DNA of 64,000 bases from Ypsolopha sequella (GCA_934047225.1 OW204005.1:22700396-22764395), one strand, 5' to 3'; positions 12,200 through 23,660 are shown, numbered from the stretch's first letter. The notes: generated by a model not told the origin, from the letters alone. A program made the numbers and translations.

Positions 12200-12533
12200 T
12201 GTATCGTCCAGCACGTTCGTGATAAACTCGTTGCTCGTAGTCTAACTTCCAAGCTGAAAACTCTAATCATAGATTCACTCTTACGAGATGTGGGCACACG
12301 AAAGCGTGGGCAGATGCTAGCTAATAATAACAACTCCAACGCGACGACTTTTCCAAGAAATTTCCTCGCACCTGGTAGGCTGGGGCCTACCTTGGACAGC
12401 GGATTAGCCTCGCAATCCAACGAGGTAACGCCACCAGCCTGCTGGGGACCCTTTTTATTTAATTTAGTCTATTTTTAATTTTATATTCTTTGTAGTTAGT
12501 GTATATTTTAAGTATTATTTATGTTTCTTGAAT
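12200..12533 (+). pseudogene. Jockey-like LINE 3' end
   Basis: One frame reads SLAIQRGNATSLLGTLF then stop. The same protein end and 3' UTR (AATTTAGTCTATTT...) occur at 58395-58600, so both are 3' remnants of one family. Confidence 0.6.
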
Positions 12534-12877
12534 TAAAAACACTTGTACTTATAGTTTCACTTTATTTTATTAATCTTAACTCCCAATCGGTTTCGGATTC
12601 TACTCCATTTTCAAGGGAAGATGTTAATTGAAATACTATGTCACTGACTCCAGGCACTAGCTCTGAGCAACAACGTAACAAATGTAACATTGTTTTCTCC
12701 AGGCACTAGCTTTGAGCAACGTAACAAATGTAACATTGTTTACGTTGCTCAGAGCTAGTGCCTGGAGTCAGTGACATATTTTAATTAACATCTTCCCTTG
12801 AAAATGGAGTAGAATCCGAAACCGGTTGGGAGTTAAGATAAATTAAATAAAGTGAAACTATAAGTACAAGTGTTTTT
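12534..12877. repeat. Foldback element, ~138-bp arms
   Basis: 12534-12671 and 12738-12877 are near-perfect reverse complements (AAAACACTTGTACTTATAG against CTATAAGTACAAGTGTTTT). The centre contains two direct copies of AGCAACGTAACAAATGTAA-like sequence. It lies about 140 bp from the donor of exon 1b. Confidence 0.8.
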
Positions 12878-13017
12878 AATTCAATATGTGTTCCAAGTTT
12901 CACCAGGTGCCGACAATCGCAAGTATAAATTTTATTATTTATGTTATTTAAGTTTCTTGTTAATAAAATATCTCACAACTCCTACAAACTTGCAAAAACA
13001 CATGAAAATATTCTTAC

Positions 13018-13177
13018 CTTTGATTCCGGAGCTATTCTTGTTATATTTCGGTATTTCATAGTTTATAAAATCCGTGAAAAGGCTCACGGCTGCATGGATA
13101 GTCCCAATAGTAAATGGTAGGAGTGTACTTTTCCCTATTTCATTAAAAGTTGGTGCAAGTGGACTTAAAAGAGACAT
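13018..13177 (-). CDS. GMC first coding exon, distal version (exon 1b, probably gene A)
   Basis: An ATG at 13177 opens 53 codons (MSLLSPLAPTF..., LLPFTIGTIHAAVSLF, NYEIPKY) and ends at a GTAAGA donor in phase 1. I see no GMC exon 2, 3 or 4 between here and exon 1a at 7.2 kb, so the only downstream partner is exon 2 of gene A at 4983. It is therefore either an alternative first exon or promoter of gene A, or the remnant of a lost paralog. AACGTTGTG is present at 13202-13210. Confidence 0.75.
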
Positions 13178-13976
13178 GTTTCTTCGGAAAAATGAACATG
13201 CCACAACGTTCTCTAGTTTCGAAATGATGTAAAACCAAAGTAAATTTACAAGAACTAACCGAATTTGCAATTGTTTACACAAGGTTATTTTGCTACTAGT
13301 CCATTGATAAATGCCCAATTAATAAACAACCAATATTTCGTTAAAACCAATCGTATGCGCTAATTGCATTTGTACTTTTTCTATAGTATTTGTTTATCTA
13401 TAGAAAACAAACTCAATATTTTTAGAAATGGTTCATTGTTGGATTCTGACATCAGTGTTATTTTAAATGTATGTACTCATATGAATAACGTAAGTATATG
13501 ACAAATAATAATGGGAAAGAAAACCAAAAGCTTTTACGGTAGAGGGCGCTGAGTGTTTGTGTCTTATCACGCTCTTGTAAAAGACGCTGATAGATGTTAT
13601 TTTTGCATTTCACATTTCTAAAGACTTTTGTGCCTTTTTTTTGTTGGTGTATTAACAACAATAAAATATGTAAATAAAGGTTTATGTTACTAACAATAGG
13701 TTAAGCAGTTTTCAATTTTAGGTTTATTTTTATTACTAACTTTATTGTAGATACTGTGTGTGTTGTATGGCTTTTTGTTGGCCGAAATAAATGAATTATT
13801 ATTATTATTTCGAGAATTTTTGATCTCGTCTCTCCAAAAGAATTTAAAGAGAGAGAGACGGTACATCCCTCGACAGAAGCACAGTCGACCGAGGTTCAGA
13901 GCCCCAGGGAAAGAAACCGGCGAACGATGCAAGCAGTATCGAGCAGATAACTTGTGAAACTTTGACTTGTGAAACG
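13178..13976. other. Stretch upstream of exon 1b, no gene seen
   Basis: AT-rich. 13740-13815 ends in an (ATT)n microsatellite like a retroposon tail. 13840-13975 is GC-richer without a recognisable domain. Confidence 0.4.
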
Positions 13977-13982
13977 TGTATT

Positions 13983-15810
13983 TTATATACCTACTTTGCA
14001 AAATAAACTATTTGAATTTGAATTAGATTCAGAGCAGTTCTGCATCCGCGCTGGAAGCGAACTGCCGCGGAATTCTAACCGTCTCAGGTTGGTTTCGAGG
14101 CTGGTTGGTATTAACCCGTTCGCGGATAAAACAACTGGGATTATTTCGGTGGATGCTACGCCCCACATGTCGGTAAACTCGTGAGCCAGGTCGAGATACT
14201 TCCTCCTCTTCTCGGTTTCGGCTTTCACGAGGTTCTCATCGTGTGGGATTGTGATATCCACCAAAGACACCCGAGACTGCGCCCGGTCCATCAGCACGAT
14301 GTCAGGTTTATTCGTGAGAATAGTCCTATCCGTGATGACAGACTGATCCCAGTAGAGCTTGGCGAAGTCGTTTTCTAGAACTGGCACCGGTGAGTACTTG
14401 TAATATGGTACCTTCTGATTTACGAGGCCGTACTTGTGGGCGAGTTCTTGATGAAGGATTTTGGCCACTTGGTTGTGTCTGTGCAGATACTCAGTGTTGG
14501 CAAGAGTGGAACAACCGGAAATAACATGTCGAAGAGATTCTCCAGGATGGGCACATGCCCGGCAGATGTCCTGGGCCCCACCCTTGATAATGAATTTCCG
14601 GTAGTTACGCGTCTTGAGTATGACCCAAGCATTATAAGCTCGTATCTTATTTCCGCCCAACAAAAAGCTCTCAAGCACCTTTGTCAGGCAATAATAAAAT
14701 ACGCCACAAACGGCTTGTTTCATGTCTGCTTCATTCACACCAATTGTTTGGGACATGTCCAGATAACGGTATGTTTTAGTCTCGGAAAGGGCTTTCAATC
14801 GATTGGAGCCGACATCGACTCCATCGGAGCGAACAACATGCCCCCTCTCCACATGCAAGACTGCACACTTGGCGACCTCAAGCTCCATTCTGATGGAGTT
14901 GCTGGAGTCATCGGTGATCTTCAACAACTCCTCCAGTTTCTGAGCTGTGGGGCCAAAAAGCTTCAGGTCATCCATGTAGAGAAGGTGCGATATCCGCATT
15001 CCTCCCCTCCGAAACTGAAAGTCCGCCGCTGATGCCTCCAAAAGATGACTCAAAGGGTTCAGTGACAAGCAAAACCAAAGCGGGCTCAGATAATCACCCT
15101 GGAAAATACCCCTTTTTATCCGTATTTGGTCATCGGCATCATCATCATCGGCACTTGGCGATACTCTACAATCGTTTGTTCTAATATGCTCCTCATTTGC
15201 TCTAAATCCTGGGAGACCGTTTCTGTAATGTTTTCTTCGGCGACATTTTGTGGATTAAGTTCTGTCTTCATTTGGTTGGGTAGAGACATCTTCCACATGT
15301 GGTGCATTATCCATTACAGGAACAGTCTCGCGTCTCAGTTGTTCGAGTTCGGCAGAGCTAAATACGTTAGAGCGCTGTATATACCGAACTCTGTCCGCCA
15401 GGTTTTATTCCGTGACAGTTATCGAGGGCTCCAGTAACAGAAATTCGCGGAACATTACTGCTCGATATCCCGTTGCACCGGTATTGCCCCCCGTTGCTCT
15501 GAAGTATGCGCGCATGGCATTGGCATTCATTTTGCTAGACCATCTCATGCGCCGTACTCTCTCACCAGCGGCGAGTGCCGAATGCTGGGTCTGTGAAGAC
15601 CCTGCCCACACCAAGCCAACTGGTGGTGATGATGGATTGGCGGACCGGTCAGGTGGTTGGACCAGTCTACGGTTTGTGCTGGCGGCTCACATGCTGCCGC
15701 GTCCAGCGCTAGCCCCAGACGCGCCCTGGCGATTACCCCCTGGTAGCGGCCCTATACGTTTACCATTATTCCTTTCCATCATTAAGAGTTTGCCATTGCC
15801 CTGTTAGCCG
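13983..15810 (-). pseudogene. R4/Dong-like LINE with restriction-like endonuclease
   Basis: Reading from 15.6 kb downward on the minus strand: an N-terminal domain (RRMRWSSKMNANAMRAYF, GYRAVMFREFLLLEPSITVTE), in-frame stops, then IKRGIFQGDYLSPLWFCLSL, SHLLYMDDLKLFG (RT catalytic YMDD) and a C-terminal CCHC-type motif (CRACAHPGESLRHVISGC). This is followed by KPDIVLMDRAQ...VDITIP, the PD..D pattern of a restriction-like endonuclease. The domain order is that of the R2/R4 class and most like R4/Dong. The RT fingers are deleted near 15.13 kb. The 3' end abuts a (GAATTT)n tail at 13.98-14.03 kb. The 5' side is followed by a TTATTATTA run (15889), the sort of TAA-repeat target Dong elements use. 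Confidence 0.8.
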
Positions 15811-16106
15811 TGTAAGTTTTGTACACGTTGTCCGCCTCTCACGTGGCCTGTTGTTCGGCTCGGACGTAGGGTTGGACTTTAAGAGGTTTATTATTATTAT
15901 TATTATATTCGTCATGTATTCTACCTGGCGTATCGCTCAGTTGAATGAGGAGCTAAAAAAAAGAGGTTTTTTGCTGCGAGGAAAGAAAGCAGACCTTGTC
16001 GTTCAAGTCCCTTTTCCTTTACATCCAAAAGCCACACAAACACCCATTCCTTTAACTTTTCAATGAAAATAAGAAATTATTCAATTATTTGTATGTGAAC
16101 AGGGGA

Positions 16107-16239
16107 TCTAAAAAGGCCAACTTGGGTGAATCATAAAATGATTTGAAAGTAGGACAGAGTCAGAGTTTTTTCACATGTGCAAAAGAGATGGCATTAGAAC
16201 AGAAGCATAATGTGATTAATGCAAAAGGGCCTTTTTAGA
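16107..16239. mobile_element. Short MITE with TCTAAAAAGGCC ends, copy 2
   Basis: Same ends and internal sequence as 4621-4752, in inverted orientation relative to it. Confidence 0.65.
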
Positions 16240-16319
16240 GGACCAGGTCTTAATAATTAATAATTTCTTAATAAGGTCTTAATAATTGAATTTAATATTT
16301 CGAAGAATATTTCGAAACT

Positions 16320-17035
16320 GGTTTCGAGAAATCTTTAAAATACCCCAAAAATATGTATGTTCCCCCCCTTATCTCCTAAACTGGAAAACCAAAAAATATG
16401 AAAAAAATGTCAATTGTAGATCATAACTTTATACTTTTATATTTGTATATAACATATTATTATATTATTATTATATTATATATAACTTATATAACTTTAA
16501 TTAGCTTTTTATTTATAATTACACAATATAACTTGAAATATATACAATAAATAAAAGAAAATTATAACTTGAAATATATTTCGGCCCTTAGTGGGCCGTC
16601 ATCTGTCAATTTTTAATCGCTATAGTTTTCCTGTAACATAATTACAGGAAAACTATAGCGATTAAAAAAAATCAGCACTAATGAGAAATATAAAAAAAGA
16701 AAGTAAAATAAATAAAAAAGATATTTTATAAAAATACAATATGGGTATCAAATTGTAGATATAAAAAAGCTGATTTTAAAAATATATACTTTTACTATAC
16801 TTACTGGCACTGGTTTCGAGAAATATTTAAAAAACCACAAAAATATGTACGTCCCCCCCTTATCTCCCAAACTGGTGGACCAAAAAATATTAAAAATATC
16901 ATGGTATTATGTGTTTACGTAAAGATTAAAAGAAAAATAAAGCCGTCGAGAAATTCACGAAAAAAAATGACAAAATTAAATTTATCATCCTAGGTACGCG
17001 AGTCTGACTCGCACTTGGCCGGTTTTTATAACACA
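16320..17035. repeat. Decayed dispersed repeats
   Basis: Two degenerate copies of the family ending GGTACGCGAGTCTGACTCGC...GGCCGGTTTTT (end at 17026), with a short perfect hairpin AATCGCTATAGTTTTCCTGT / ACAGGAAAACTATAGCGATT at 16613-16661. Confidence 0.5.
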
Positions 17036-18519
17036 ATTTGTGGAAAAAATAATAATTTCGTAAATCTTCCCGATTAATGTCGATTTTTTGCAATTAGACC
17101 GAAATAAAAAATAAATATTACTCGAAATTTCAAGGAAATGGCGACACAGAAGGGCACGGCAAACAAAAAGCGTAATTTTGTAAACAAGTAGCCGTAAGCG
17201 ACTTTAAGTCAACCTGTATCAACAAATATTGACAGAAAATATTAATCAGCTCGCATTGCAGGTACCAAATAAAGAACTGGAGTCAAATAAAACAAGAATA
17301 AAACAAACATTTGTTTATTTTATGAAATTAATAGCATCGTCTTGTATTTTCTTATCCCTTGGTTAAAGTAGATATAAGTCATATATTGTATAGTATAAGT
17401 TTTATGTTGAAAAAAAAGACATGATCTTGCTAAGTTTCTTGCCCTTCTTCTTAGCAAGACTAATCGAATGGGCGGAGGTAGGCATGTATTTATATATGTA
17501 ACCTATTAGTATGTAGTATATAGGATGGGATTTGGTCGGCCGCCTGGATTCGTGCTGGGGGCTCGGTTGGTGATCATTGAACCTTGTTCCTGGTCCCTGG
17601 CCGGGTCTCCGGTATTGGTTCGGGCGGCTGATTGGATTTTACCTTGTATAATATATATTTTACCTATCATTTTAATCGTAAATATATTGCTACATAAATT
17701 AAATAAACCTTTAATTTAGTTCATGTACATTTATTATTTTATTACATATATTTTCTTTATTAGATTAAATTTGACGTGTAAAAAGTGTATATATCTATAC
17801 CTGCTTTGCAAAATAAACTATTTGAATTTGAATTTGAATTTGCATCTAATTAACATTTGAATAATGGTTAAATGTGAGGTTCAAGCTTTTACTAGATTTT
17901 ACATTATTTTGAATTGTTCGCGAGAATAAAATTAGCCCTGATTGGTTGGTTGGTCTAGTTGGTCATTAAAGTAGCCCTTTTGCCTATATTTTGCTTGTTA
18001 TCGGCGCACTGATTGGCTGAGTTAAAACTAATTGGTCATGAAACGTTTATGAACATTTATAAGGAGTGTTTAGGGTTATGTGAGAGTGATGCCTGAATGT
18101 TATGTTTTTCTTTTCGATTTTAGTTTTTGTTATGTTATTTTTAATTTTATTTTTTAAGTTTCTTAATTTGTATAGCGCAAAAGATATTCTGTTATACAAA
18201 TTTTTCTGAATAAAAAAATAAATAATGATTACCAGGGATTTGCGGCTTTAGTATAAAAACAGTGAAGTATAGTATGTATGTGTAGGTACTCGCAAATCTA
18301 TTACTGCACAGCAAAAGCAGTGCTCGATGCAATGTTTTTTTGTATTTGAATAATACCTCCCTATATCCAATTCACTTTTTAGGTACTATGAGAGCGAAAA
18401 GGCCTAGAGACGTCAGTGTTATTAAATTTGTATGATGAGTAGATTACTGATTGATAACTCACAAGTAAATGTTAAGTAAGAAATGTTGAAACATTTTCTT
18501 ACTTTCTCCAGCAAATTCT
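17036..18519. other. Downstream of gene B, no gene recognised
   Basis: 17520-17640 is GC-richer (GGCCGCCTGGATTCG...). 17788-17845 ends CAAAATAAACTATTTGAATT with a (GAATTT)n tail, the same retroposon-type end as at 13996-14025. 18050-18230 looks like another A/T-rich 3' tail. Confidence 0.4.
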
Positions 18520-19906
18520 CTACACTGAATCACAATAATCTTCTTTGATAATGTCGGCAGCTCTTTCACCAATCATCATGACTATCGCTGCAGATTCCCC
18601 ACTAACCATTGAAGGCATTATACTAGCATCAACCACTCGAAGACCAGGAACTCTATGAACCCTAAGTCTGCTATCTACTACTCCATCCTCACCCATTTTA
18701 CATGACGAAATTGGCATCATGTATGAAGTCGTCATCTGTTTTGTGTAACATTTAAAGTATTCATCTGATTCAAATTCATAGTTATCACATTCTGGCAAAT
18801 CAATTTTCACAAATTCTGAATTTTCTTTCCGAAATGGTTTTGTGTTTCTGATTTCAATCGATTTTTTTATTCCCTCCGTAAATCGTTTGAGATCATCACC
18901 TTCTTGATCCGAAAAGAATCCTGTGAAGATTCTAGGATCATCCTTAGGGTCCTTACTTTTCAAGGTGACATTTCCAAATGATTTAGGATCTTTCAGCATA
19001 ACAAAATTTAGTACCAAGTCATGTTGTAAATTATTGAAAGCTATTGAATTGCAGAGATTAAATTTGTAGTTATAGTTAGTGTTCAGACCAAAGTATAGCA
19101 ATGGTGAAGCAGCACTGAATACGACTAAAATGTGTTCTATGTCAGGTTTTTTCGTATTTCCTGTTAGACTGAACTCCCCGATAATATTTGGTAAAGGAAA
19201 ATTTCCAAGATTTAGCAGGGACAATGAAAGTTCAAGAGAGTTTGCTATTCCTTTCCTTCCACTAACAAATGTGATAACTGAAGCTAAATCTTTTACATGT
19301 CTTCCCACAGGTAAATCAGCTACGACAGGTATATCTAATTTCTCTAAATCTTCCTTTGGACCTATACCAGACAGCAGCAGAAATTGCGCTGATTTGTATG
19401 TTCCGGCCGATGATATCACCTCCTTATTGACATAAAATTTTTGAGTTTCACCAGACTCTCTGAGTGTTTCTACTCCAATGACTTTATTACATTTATCAAA
19501 AATCAATTTTGTAGCCAAAGTGTTCTTCAAAAGAAAGAAATTATTCCTATTTTTTATAGGCAAAAGATATGCTTGTGCTGAACTTGTACGTTGACCTTTT
19601 CTATTAACAGGGTGATGGCTATGTGCAAATCCTAATTCATATGGGTTATCTGAATCTAAAATAATGTTGTATCCTATTTCTTTTACAGATTCTAGTAACA
19701 TATCTTCAAGATCTCCAAAAGGATTTGGATCATCGGTAATGTGGCTAGTGATGACTACTGGACCTTCTGTGCCATGGTGTTTGGCATCAACAGTGCTATT
19801 AAGTATAATAGGAACTTGAAAGTTTTCATATTTCTTATAATATTTAAGACAGGTATCCCAGTCCCACAAGGGATCGTTCCAATCAATGCAGGTCACTTCC
19901 TTGCCT
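18520..19906 (-). CDS. GMC oxidoreductase gene B, terminal coding exon (exon 4)
   Basis: This 1387-bp exon starts in phase 2 after TTTTCAG (19907) and ends with a stop at 18520. It contains the HGTEGPVVIT motif, GMC signature 2 (GTYKSAQFLLLSGIGP, about residues 330-345, with Ala where Pro is usual) and the C-terminal VPGLRVVDASIMPSM block. The canonical catalytic His is Met (MPISSCKMG, about residue 559) and the second catalytic His/Asn is Ala (SGESAAIVMMIGER, about residue 601). The assembled protein (exons 187, 134, 164 and 1387 bp) is 623 aa, a normal length for insect GMC proteins. Most residues are identical to gene C; gene A is more distant. The FAD site is kept, so cofactor binding is plausible; the reaction is unknown. 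Confidence 0.94.
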
Positions 19907-20269
19907 CTGAAAATAAAACGATTTATAAGTGAGGCAGTGTTTATCGTCGGCTATCTGGGACGAATAAAGAATAGTAATAAAACGAATATATCGACATCTT
20001 TTAACTATAACTCTATAACAATGTTTAACAAACAAAGGAAAACCAGAAATTAAAAATAATACGGTTTTTTCTAAATAGCTTATATTAGGTATTATAAGAT
20101 ACCAAGTTTCGATGTTAACAGACAGGTATCTTTAAATCAAACAACATACTCTTACTGAACATACTGAACAACTTTCGCAGAGAAACATACTAATCAAAAT
20201 TTATTATTTGAGATAAAAAATTTAAAACACTTTGAAACCAGAATTTTTGAATTGCAATATATATTTGGC
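19907..20269. other. Gene B intron 3, no feature seen
   Basis: AT-rich intronic sequence between exon 4 and the minisatellite. Nothing recognisable. Confidence 0.4.
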
Positions 20270-20740
20270 TATACAGGAAGATGGACGGAGGACTAGGGTG
20301 TTACAGAGTGGCTATACGTGAAGACGGACGGGGGACTAGGGCAGTTACAGAGTGGCTATACGGGAAGACGGACGGGGGACTAAGGCAGTTACAGAGTGGC
20401 TATACGAGAAGACGGACGGGGGACTAAGGCAGTTACAGAGTGGCTATACGAGAAGACGGACGGGGGACTAGGGCAGTTACAGAGTGGCTATACGGGAAGA
20501 CGGACGGGGGACTAAGGCAGTTACAGAGTGGCTATACGAGAAGACGGACGGGGGACTAGGGCAGTTACAGAGTGGCTATACGGGAAGACGGACGGGGGAC
20601 TAAGGCAGTTACAGAGTGGCTATACGAGAAGACGGACGGGGGACTAGGGCAGTTACAGAGTGGCTATACGGGAAGACGGACGGGGGACTAAGGCAGTTAC
20701 AGAGTGGCTATACGAGAAGACGAACGGGGGACTAGGGCAG
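20270..20740 (+). repeat. 44-bp minisatellite derived from an RTE element, left part
   Basis: About 10.7 tandem copies of a 44-bp unit (GGCTATACGGGAAGACGGAC + GGGGGACTAAGGCAG + TTACAGAGT), alternating subtly between ACGGGA/ACGAGA and CTAAGG/CTAGGG forms. The unit translated in one frame gives EDGRGT-AVTEW, which continues into the RTE C-terminus at 23.65 kb. Confidence 0.9.
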
Positions 20741-21004
20741 TTTTTTTTTTTTTTTTTTTTAATATAATACAATCACCTTTTTGATTGTCAGGCTCTCCCC
20801 TGACTTGGGTGGTCAGAGGCCTTTTAATCTAATCAATTAATTTTTAGTTGACCCTTTCTTTGGGTGTGTTTTGGGGAGGGTCTTCCGTCTGAATTAATTA
20901 AACGACATCATGTTTACTATATAATAAACATTACTTATTCTATAATTAAGTTTAAATAATTTAATGCTTATGTTATGTTTTCTTCTGTTATTTTTTGTAT
21001 TCAT

Positions 21005-21045
<41 letters not shown>

Positions 21046-23506
21046 CTCCTCTTATTTTTTGTATTCATGTTTGTTTCTTTTTTTTTTTATTGTTTTTTAT
21101 TTGCTTCTTTTTTTTTTAATTATTTATTTCTTATTACACATTATGATACGTATAACATACATTTATTCTAGATTATCCTGGACGAAAGAGCCTCCCCGAG
21201 CCTGTGTTTTGTTTTCTTAATTACACAATTGTTTTTTCATTAATTACTTATTATTTCAATAAAAAAAAAATTCAATTAATTACATGCAGAGTTTACAATA
21301 ACAAAATCCAAAATAGAAATACAAAATAAAACTTATAAATTATCCCTTAAAAATATCACAAATTTAATCACAGTTCAAAATTCCTTACCTATTTATTTCT
21401 TCTGGCCGCACATCTTACGACCCTCTCTAAATATTTAAATAGAGGGTCTCGTTTTTCGGCATTCGCAATTATGTCCGGCAGCTTGTCTTTACTAAAAACA
21501 TTTTCTATTTCCATCTCCAGGTTAGCCCTCCACAGACCGAACCTCGGACAATCGAAAATTATATGCCATATCGTTTCCTCCACCTCTGGATCGCATACGC
21601 AAGCGGGACTGTCCTTTAGTTTGAATCTGTGCAGGTACGATGCAAATCCTCCATGCCCTGTAAGGGCTTGTACGATCGGGGGAGTTAATTTGACCTTCCT
21701 TACGATGTTATGTGCTTTCGCAACATCAGGTAGGAAGGCCTTTGTAACTCCCCCCGTACTTGTGGAGTCGTACCTGCACTGCCACTTCTGGACAGTCCCC
21801 TCCCGTATGGACCTCTTTATGTAGGAGGTGGGGATGGCATCGTAATCCGCCGAGGATTTCTTATGGAGGGCTGCGTCTTTTGCCAGCTCGTCCGCGCGTT
21901 CGTTTCCAGGCGTACCGACGTGTGCCCTCAGCCAGAACAGTCTCACGTCACGGCCCTCCCGCCGGATGTCATGCACGCATCGCTCAATGCTGTGTGCCAG
22001 GGGATGAAATATCTCCTGGCTTCGGAGCACGTCCAACGATGATCTGGAGTCGCTCAGAATATTTACGACTGACTCCTTTCTATCCCTGACCTGCTCCACA
22101 GCCCTGAGCAACGCGTACATTTCCGACTGAAAGACCGTGCAGTAAGACTCGAGGCGGAACTTCGAGTACTTGGTCTCCCTACCGTCCTTCCACCACGTGA
22201 GTGCCGCTCCGACCTTGCCCTGTATTTTACTACCATCGGTGTAAATACAGGGCCCGGTGATATCATGAGCGGCAACTGTGGAAGGTGTGAGATCGTCTAG
22301 GCACTCGAAGTCCAGAACCTCTCGTTCCGCTGGATGCGACTTTATGTCGTATGGCACACGTCGTTCCACCCTTCTATCGTCGGGTATATGCGCTACGTTT
22401 TCTCCTCGCTTTGCCCTGTACAGACTAGCAGCCTCCTGGATCCTAAGATCGAGGGGGAGTGCATCTGCCAGCACTAGGGCCGATGATAGAGACACCGTGC
22501 GGTACGCCTTGCACATTTTCTGTGCGAATCCCCGCTGCAGAGATTCCAGCTGGTTAATAACCATCAGCTTCTCCGCAGCGGGAGCCCATGCGCTTGCCGC
22601 GTACAGCACGATCGGCTCTATCACCGACACGTATATCGTCCTGATGATCTCCTGGCTCAAACCCCAACTCACCCTCGCCGCGCACGCCAGCTGCTTGTAG
22701 ATGTCAGTGGCTTTTCTACAAACAGCCGATACGTGCGCATTAAAAGTGAGTTTGTGATCTATTGTAACACCTAGCAGGCGGATTTCCTGCACGAGCGGCA
22801 AAGACACTCCAGCCATGCTGATGACTGGGGGCTCAAATTTCAGCTTGCGCGTAAGTATCATCGCAAAAGTTTTTTGCGCCGCGAAGTTAAGCTTATTTTT
22901 GAGCCCCCAGTCCCGCACTTTCTGGAGGGCCGCGTTGGCTCTCGCCTGCAGGGGGGCCGTGGTGAACTCGGAGAACACCAGGACAACATCGTCCGCGTAG
23001 GCCTGACAGTACACCCCTTCCTGCTCAAGGAGTGTGAGCAGGGGGTTGAGAATCAGGTTCCAGAATAGGGGGCCCGCAATCGATCCCTGGACACAACCCT
23101 TACTGGTTCCCTTTTCCCAACTTTCCCTCGCATAGTGGACCTTGACCCGTCGGTCCTCCAGGTACGAGGCCACCAGTCCATACATATTTGCAGGGCATTT
23201 GTGTGCGAGGAGTTGGACTTTCAGAGCCGGCCACCAAGCATTGTCGAAGGCCCCCTCTATGTCCAGCGAGACCATAAGTACGATCTTTTTGTTTTTAATT
23301 TCAGATCGTACGTGTCCCACCAGATCATAGAGGGAGTCCTCAGTGCTTTTTTGTGGCACGAAACCGTATTGACTGCTGCTGAGTGAAGGTAGTATATGCC
23401 ATCTTATTCGGGTTACCAGGAGTTTTTCCACAGTTTTGCCCATAACAGGTAAGAGTCCAATTGGCCGATGTGCCCTCGGGTCCGAGTAGTCCTCCTTCGC
23501 GGGCTT
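20741..23506 (-). mobile_element. 5'-truncated R1-like non-LTR retrotransposon
   Basis: An insertion of 2766 bp inside the 44-bp array, flanked by the 10-bp direct repeat ACTAGGGCAG (20731-20740 and 23507-23516). The poly-A end (20 T on the plus strand at 20741) marks the 3' end and the break at 23506 the truncated 5' end. The 3' UTR contains a second, 39-bp T run at about 21008-21045 with a locally duplicated flank. Confidence 0.92.
21389..23506 (-). CDS. R1-like reverse transcriptase with RNase H domain (partial)
   Basis: One uninterrupted frame from the truncation point (KPAKEDYSDPRAHRPIGLLP) to a stop at 21389. It contains the RT palm (SLDIEGAFDNAWW, KGCVQGSIAGPLFWNLI, catalytic CQAYADDVVLVFS), a thumb and connection region, an RNase H domain (YTDGSKIQGKVGAALT, SEMYALLRAVE, LSDSRSSLDVL, LRAHVGTPGNERADEL) and a C-terminal C-x-C...H...C motif (ACVCDPEVEETIWHIIFDC). 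The endonuclease and first ORF are missing. About 700 codons are intact, so the insertion is probably young. RT similarity points to the R1 group; the RNase H domain is a feature of several I/R1-related clades. Confidence 0.9.
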   Translation of the reverse strand, partial: KPAKEDYSDPRAHRPIGLLPVMGKTVEKLLVTRIRWHILPSLSSSQYGFVPQKSTEDSLYDLVGHVRSEIKNKKIVLMVSLDIEGAFDNAWWPALKVQLLAHKCPANMYGLVASYLEDRRVKVHYARESWEKGTSKGCVQGSIAGPLFWNLILNPLLTLLEQEGVYCQAYADDVVLVFSEFTTAPLQARANAALQKVRDWGLKNKLNFAAQKTFAMILTRKLKFEPPVISMAGVSLPLVQEIRLLGVTIDHKLTFNAHVSAVCRKATDIYKQLACAARVSWGLSQEIIRTIYVSVIEPIVLYAASAWAPAAEKLMVINQLESLQRGFAQKMCKAYRTVSLSSALVLADALPLDLRIQEAASLYRAKRGENVAHIPDDRRVERRVPYDIKSHPAEREVLDFECLDDLTPSTVAAHDITGPCIYTDGSKIQGKVGAALTWWKDGRETKYSKFRLESYCTVFQSEMYALLRAVEQVRDRKESVVNILSDSRSSLDVLRSQEIFHPLAHSIERCVHDIRREGRDVRLFWLRAHVGTPGNERADELAKDAALHKKSSADYDAIPTSYIKRSIREGTVQKWQCRYDSTSTGGVTKAFLPDVAKAHNIVRKVKLTPPIVQALTGHGGFASYLHRFKLKDSPACVCDPEVEETIWHIIFDCPRFGLWRANLEMEIENVFSKDKLPDIIANAEKRDPLFKYLERVVRCAARRNK

Positions 23507-23660
23507 ACTAGGGCAGTTACAGAGTGGCTATACGGGAAGACGGACGGGGGACTAAGGCAGTTACAGAGTGGCTATACGAGAAGACGGACGGGGGACTAGG
23601 GCAGTTACAGAGTGGCTGTACGGGAAGACGGACGGGGCCTAGGGCAGTTACAGAGTGGCA
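23507..23660 (+). repeat. 44-bp minisatellite, right part
   Basis: About 3.3 further units of the same array, continuing in register after the R1-like insertion and grading into the RTE coding tail. Confidence 0.9.

Noticed and set aside
14436..15807. Plus-strand ORFs of 131-198 aa
   Set aside because: Opposite to the R4-like element, whose minus-strand frame has recognisable RT and endonuclease motifs.
20975..21220. 81-aa poly-phenylalanine ORF
   Set aside because: Translation of a T run in the 3' UTR of the R1-like element.
21471..23386. Several plus-strand ORFs over 100 aa
   Set aside because: Antisense shadows of the minus-strand RT/RNase H frame.
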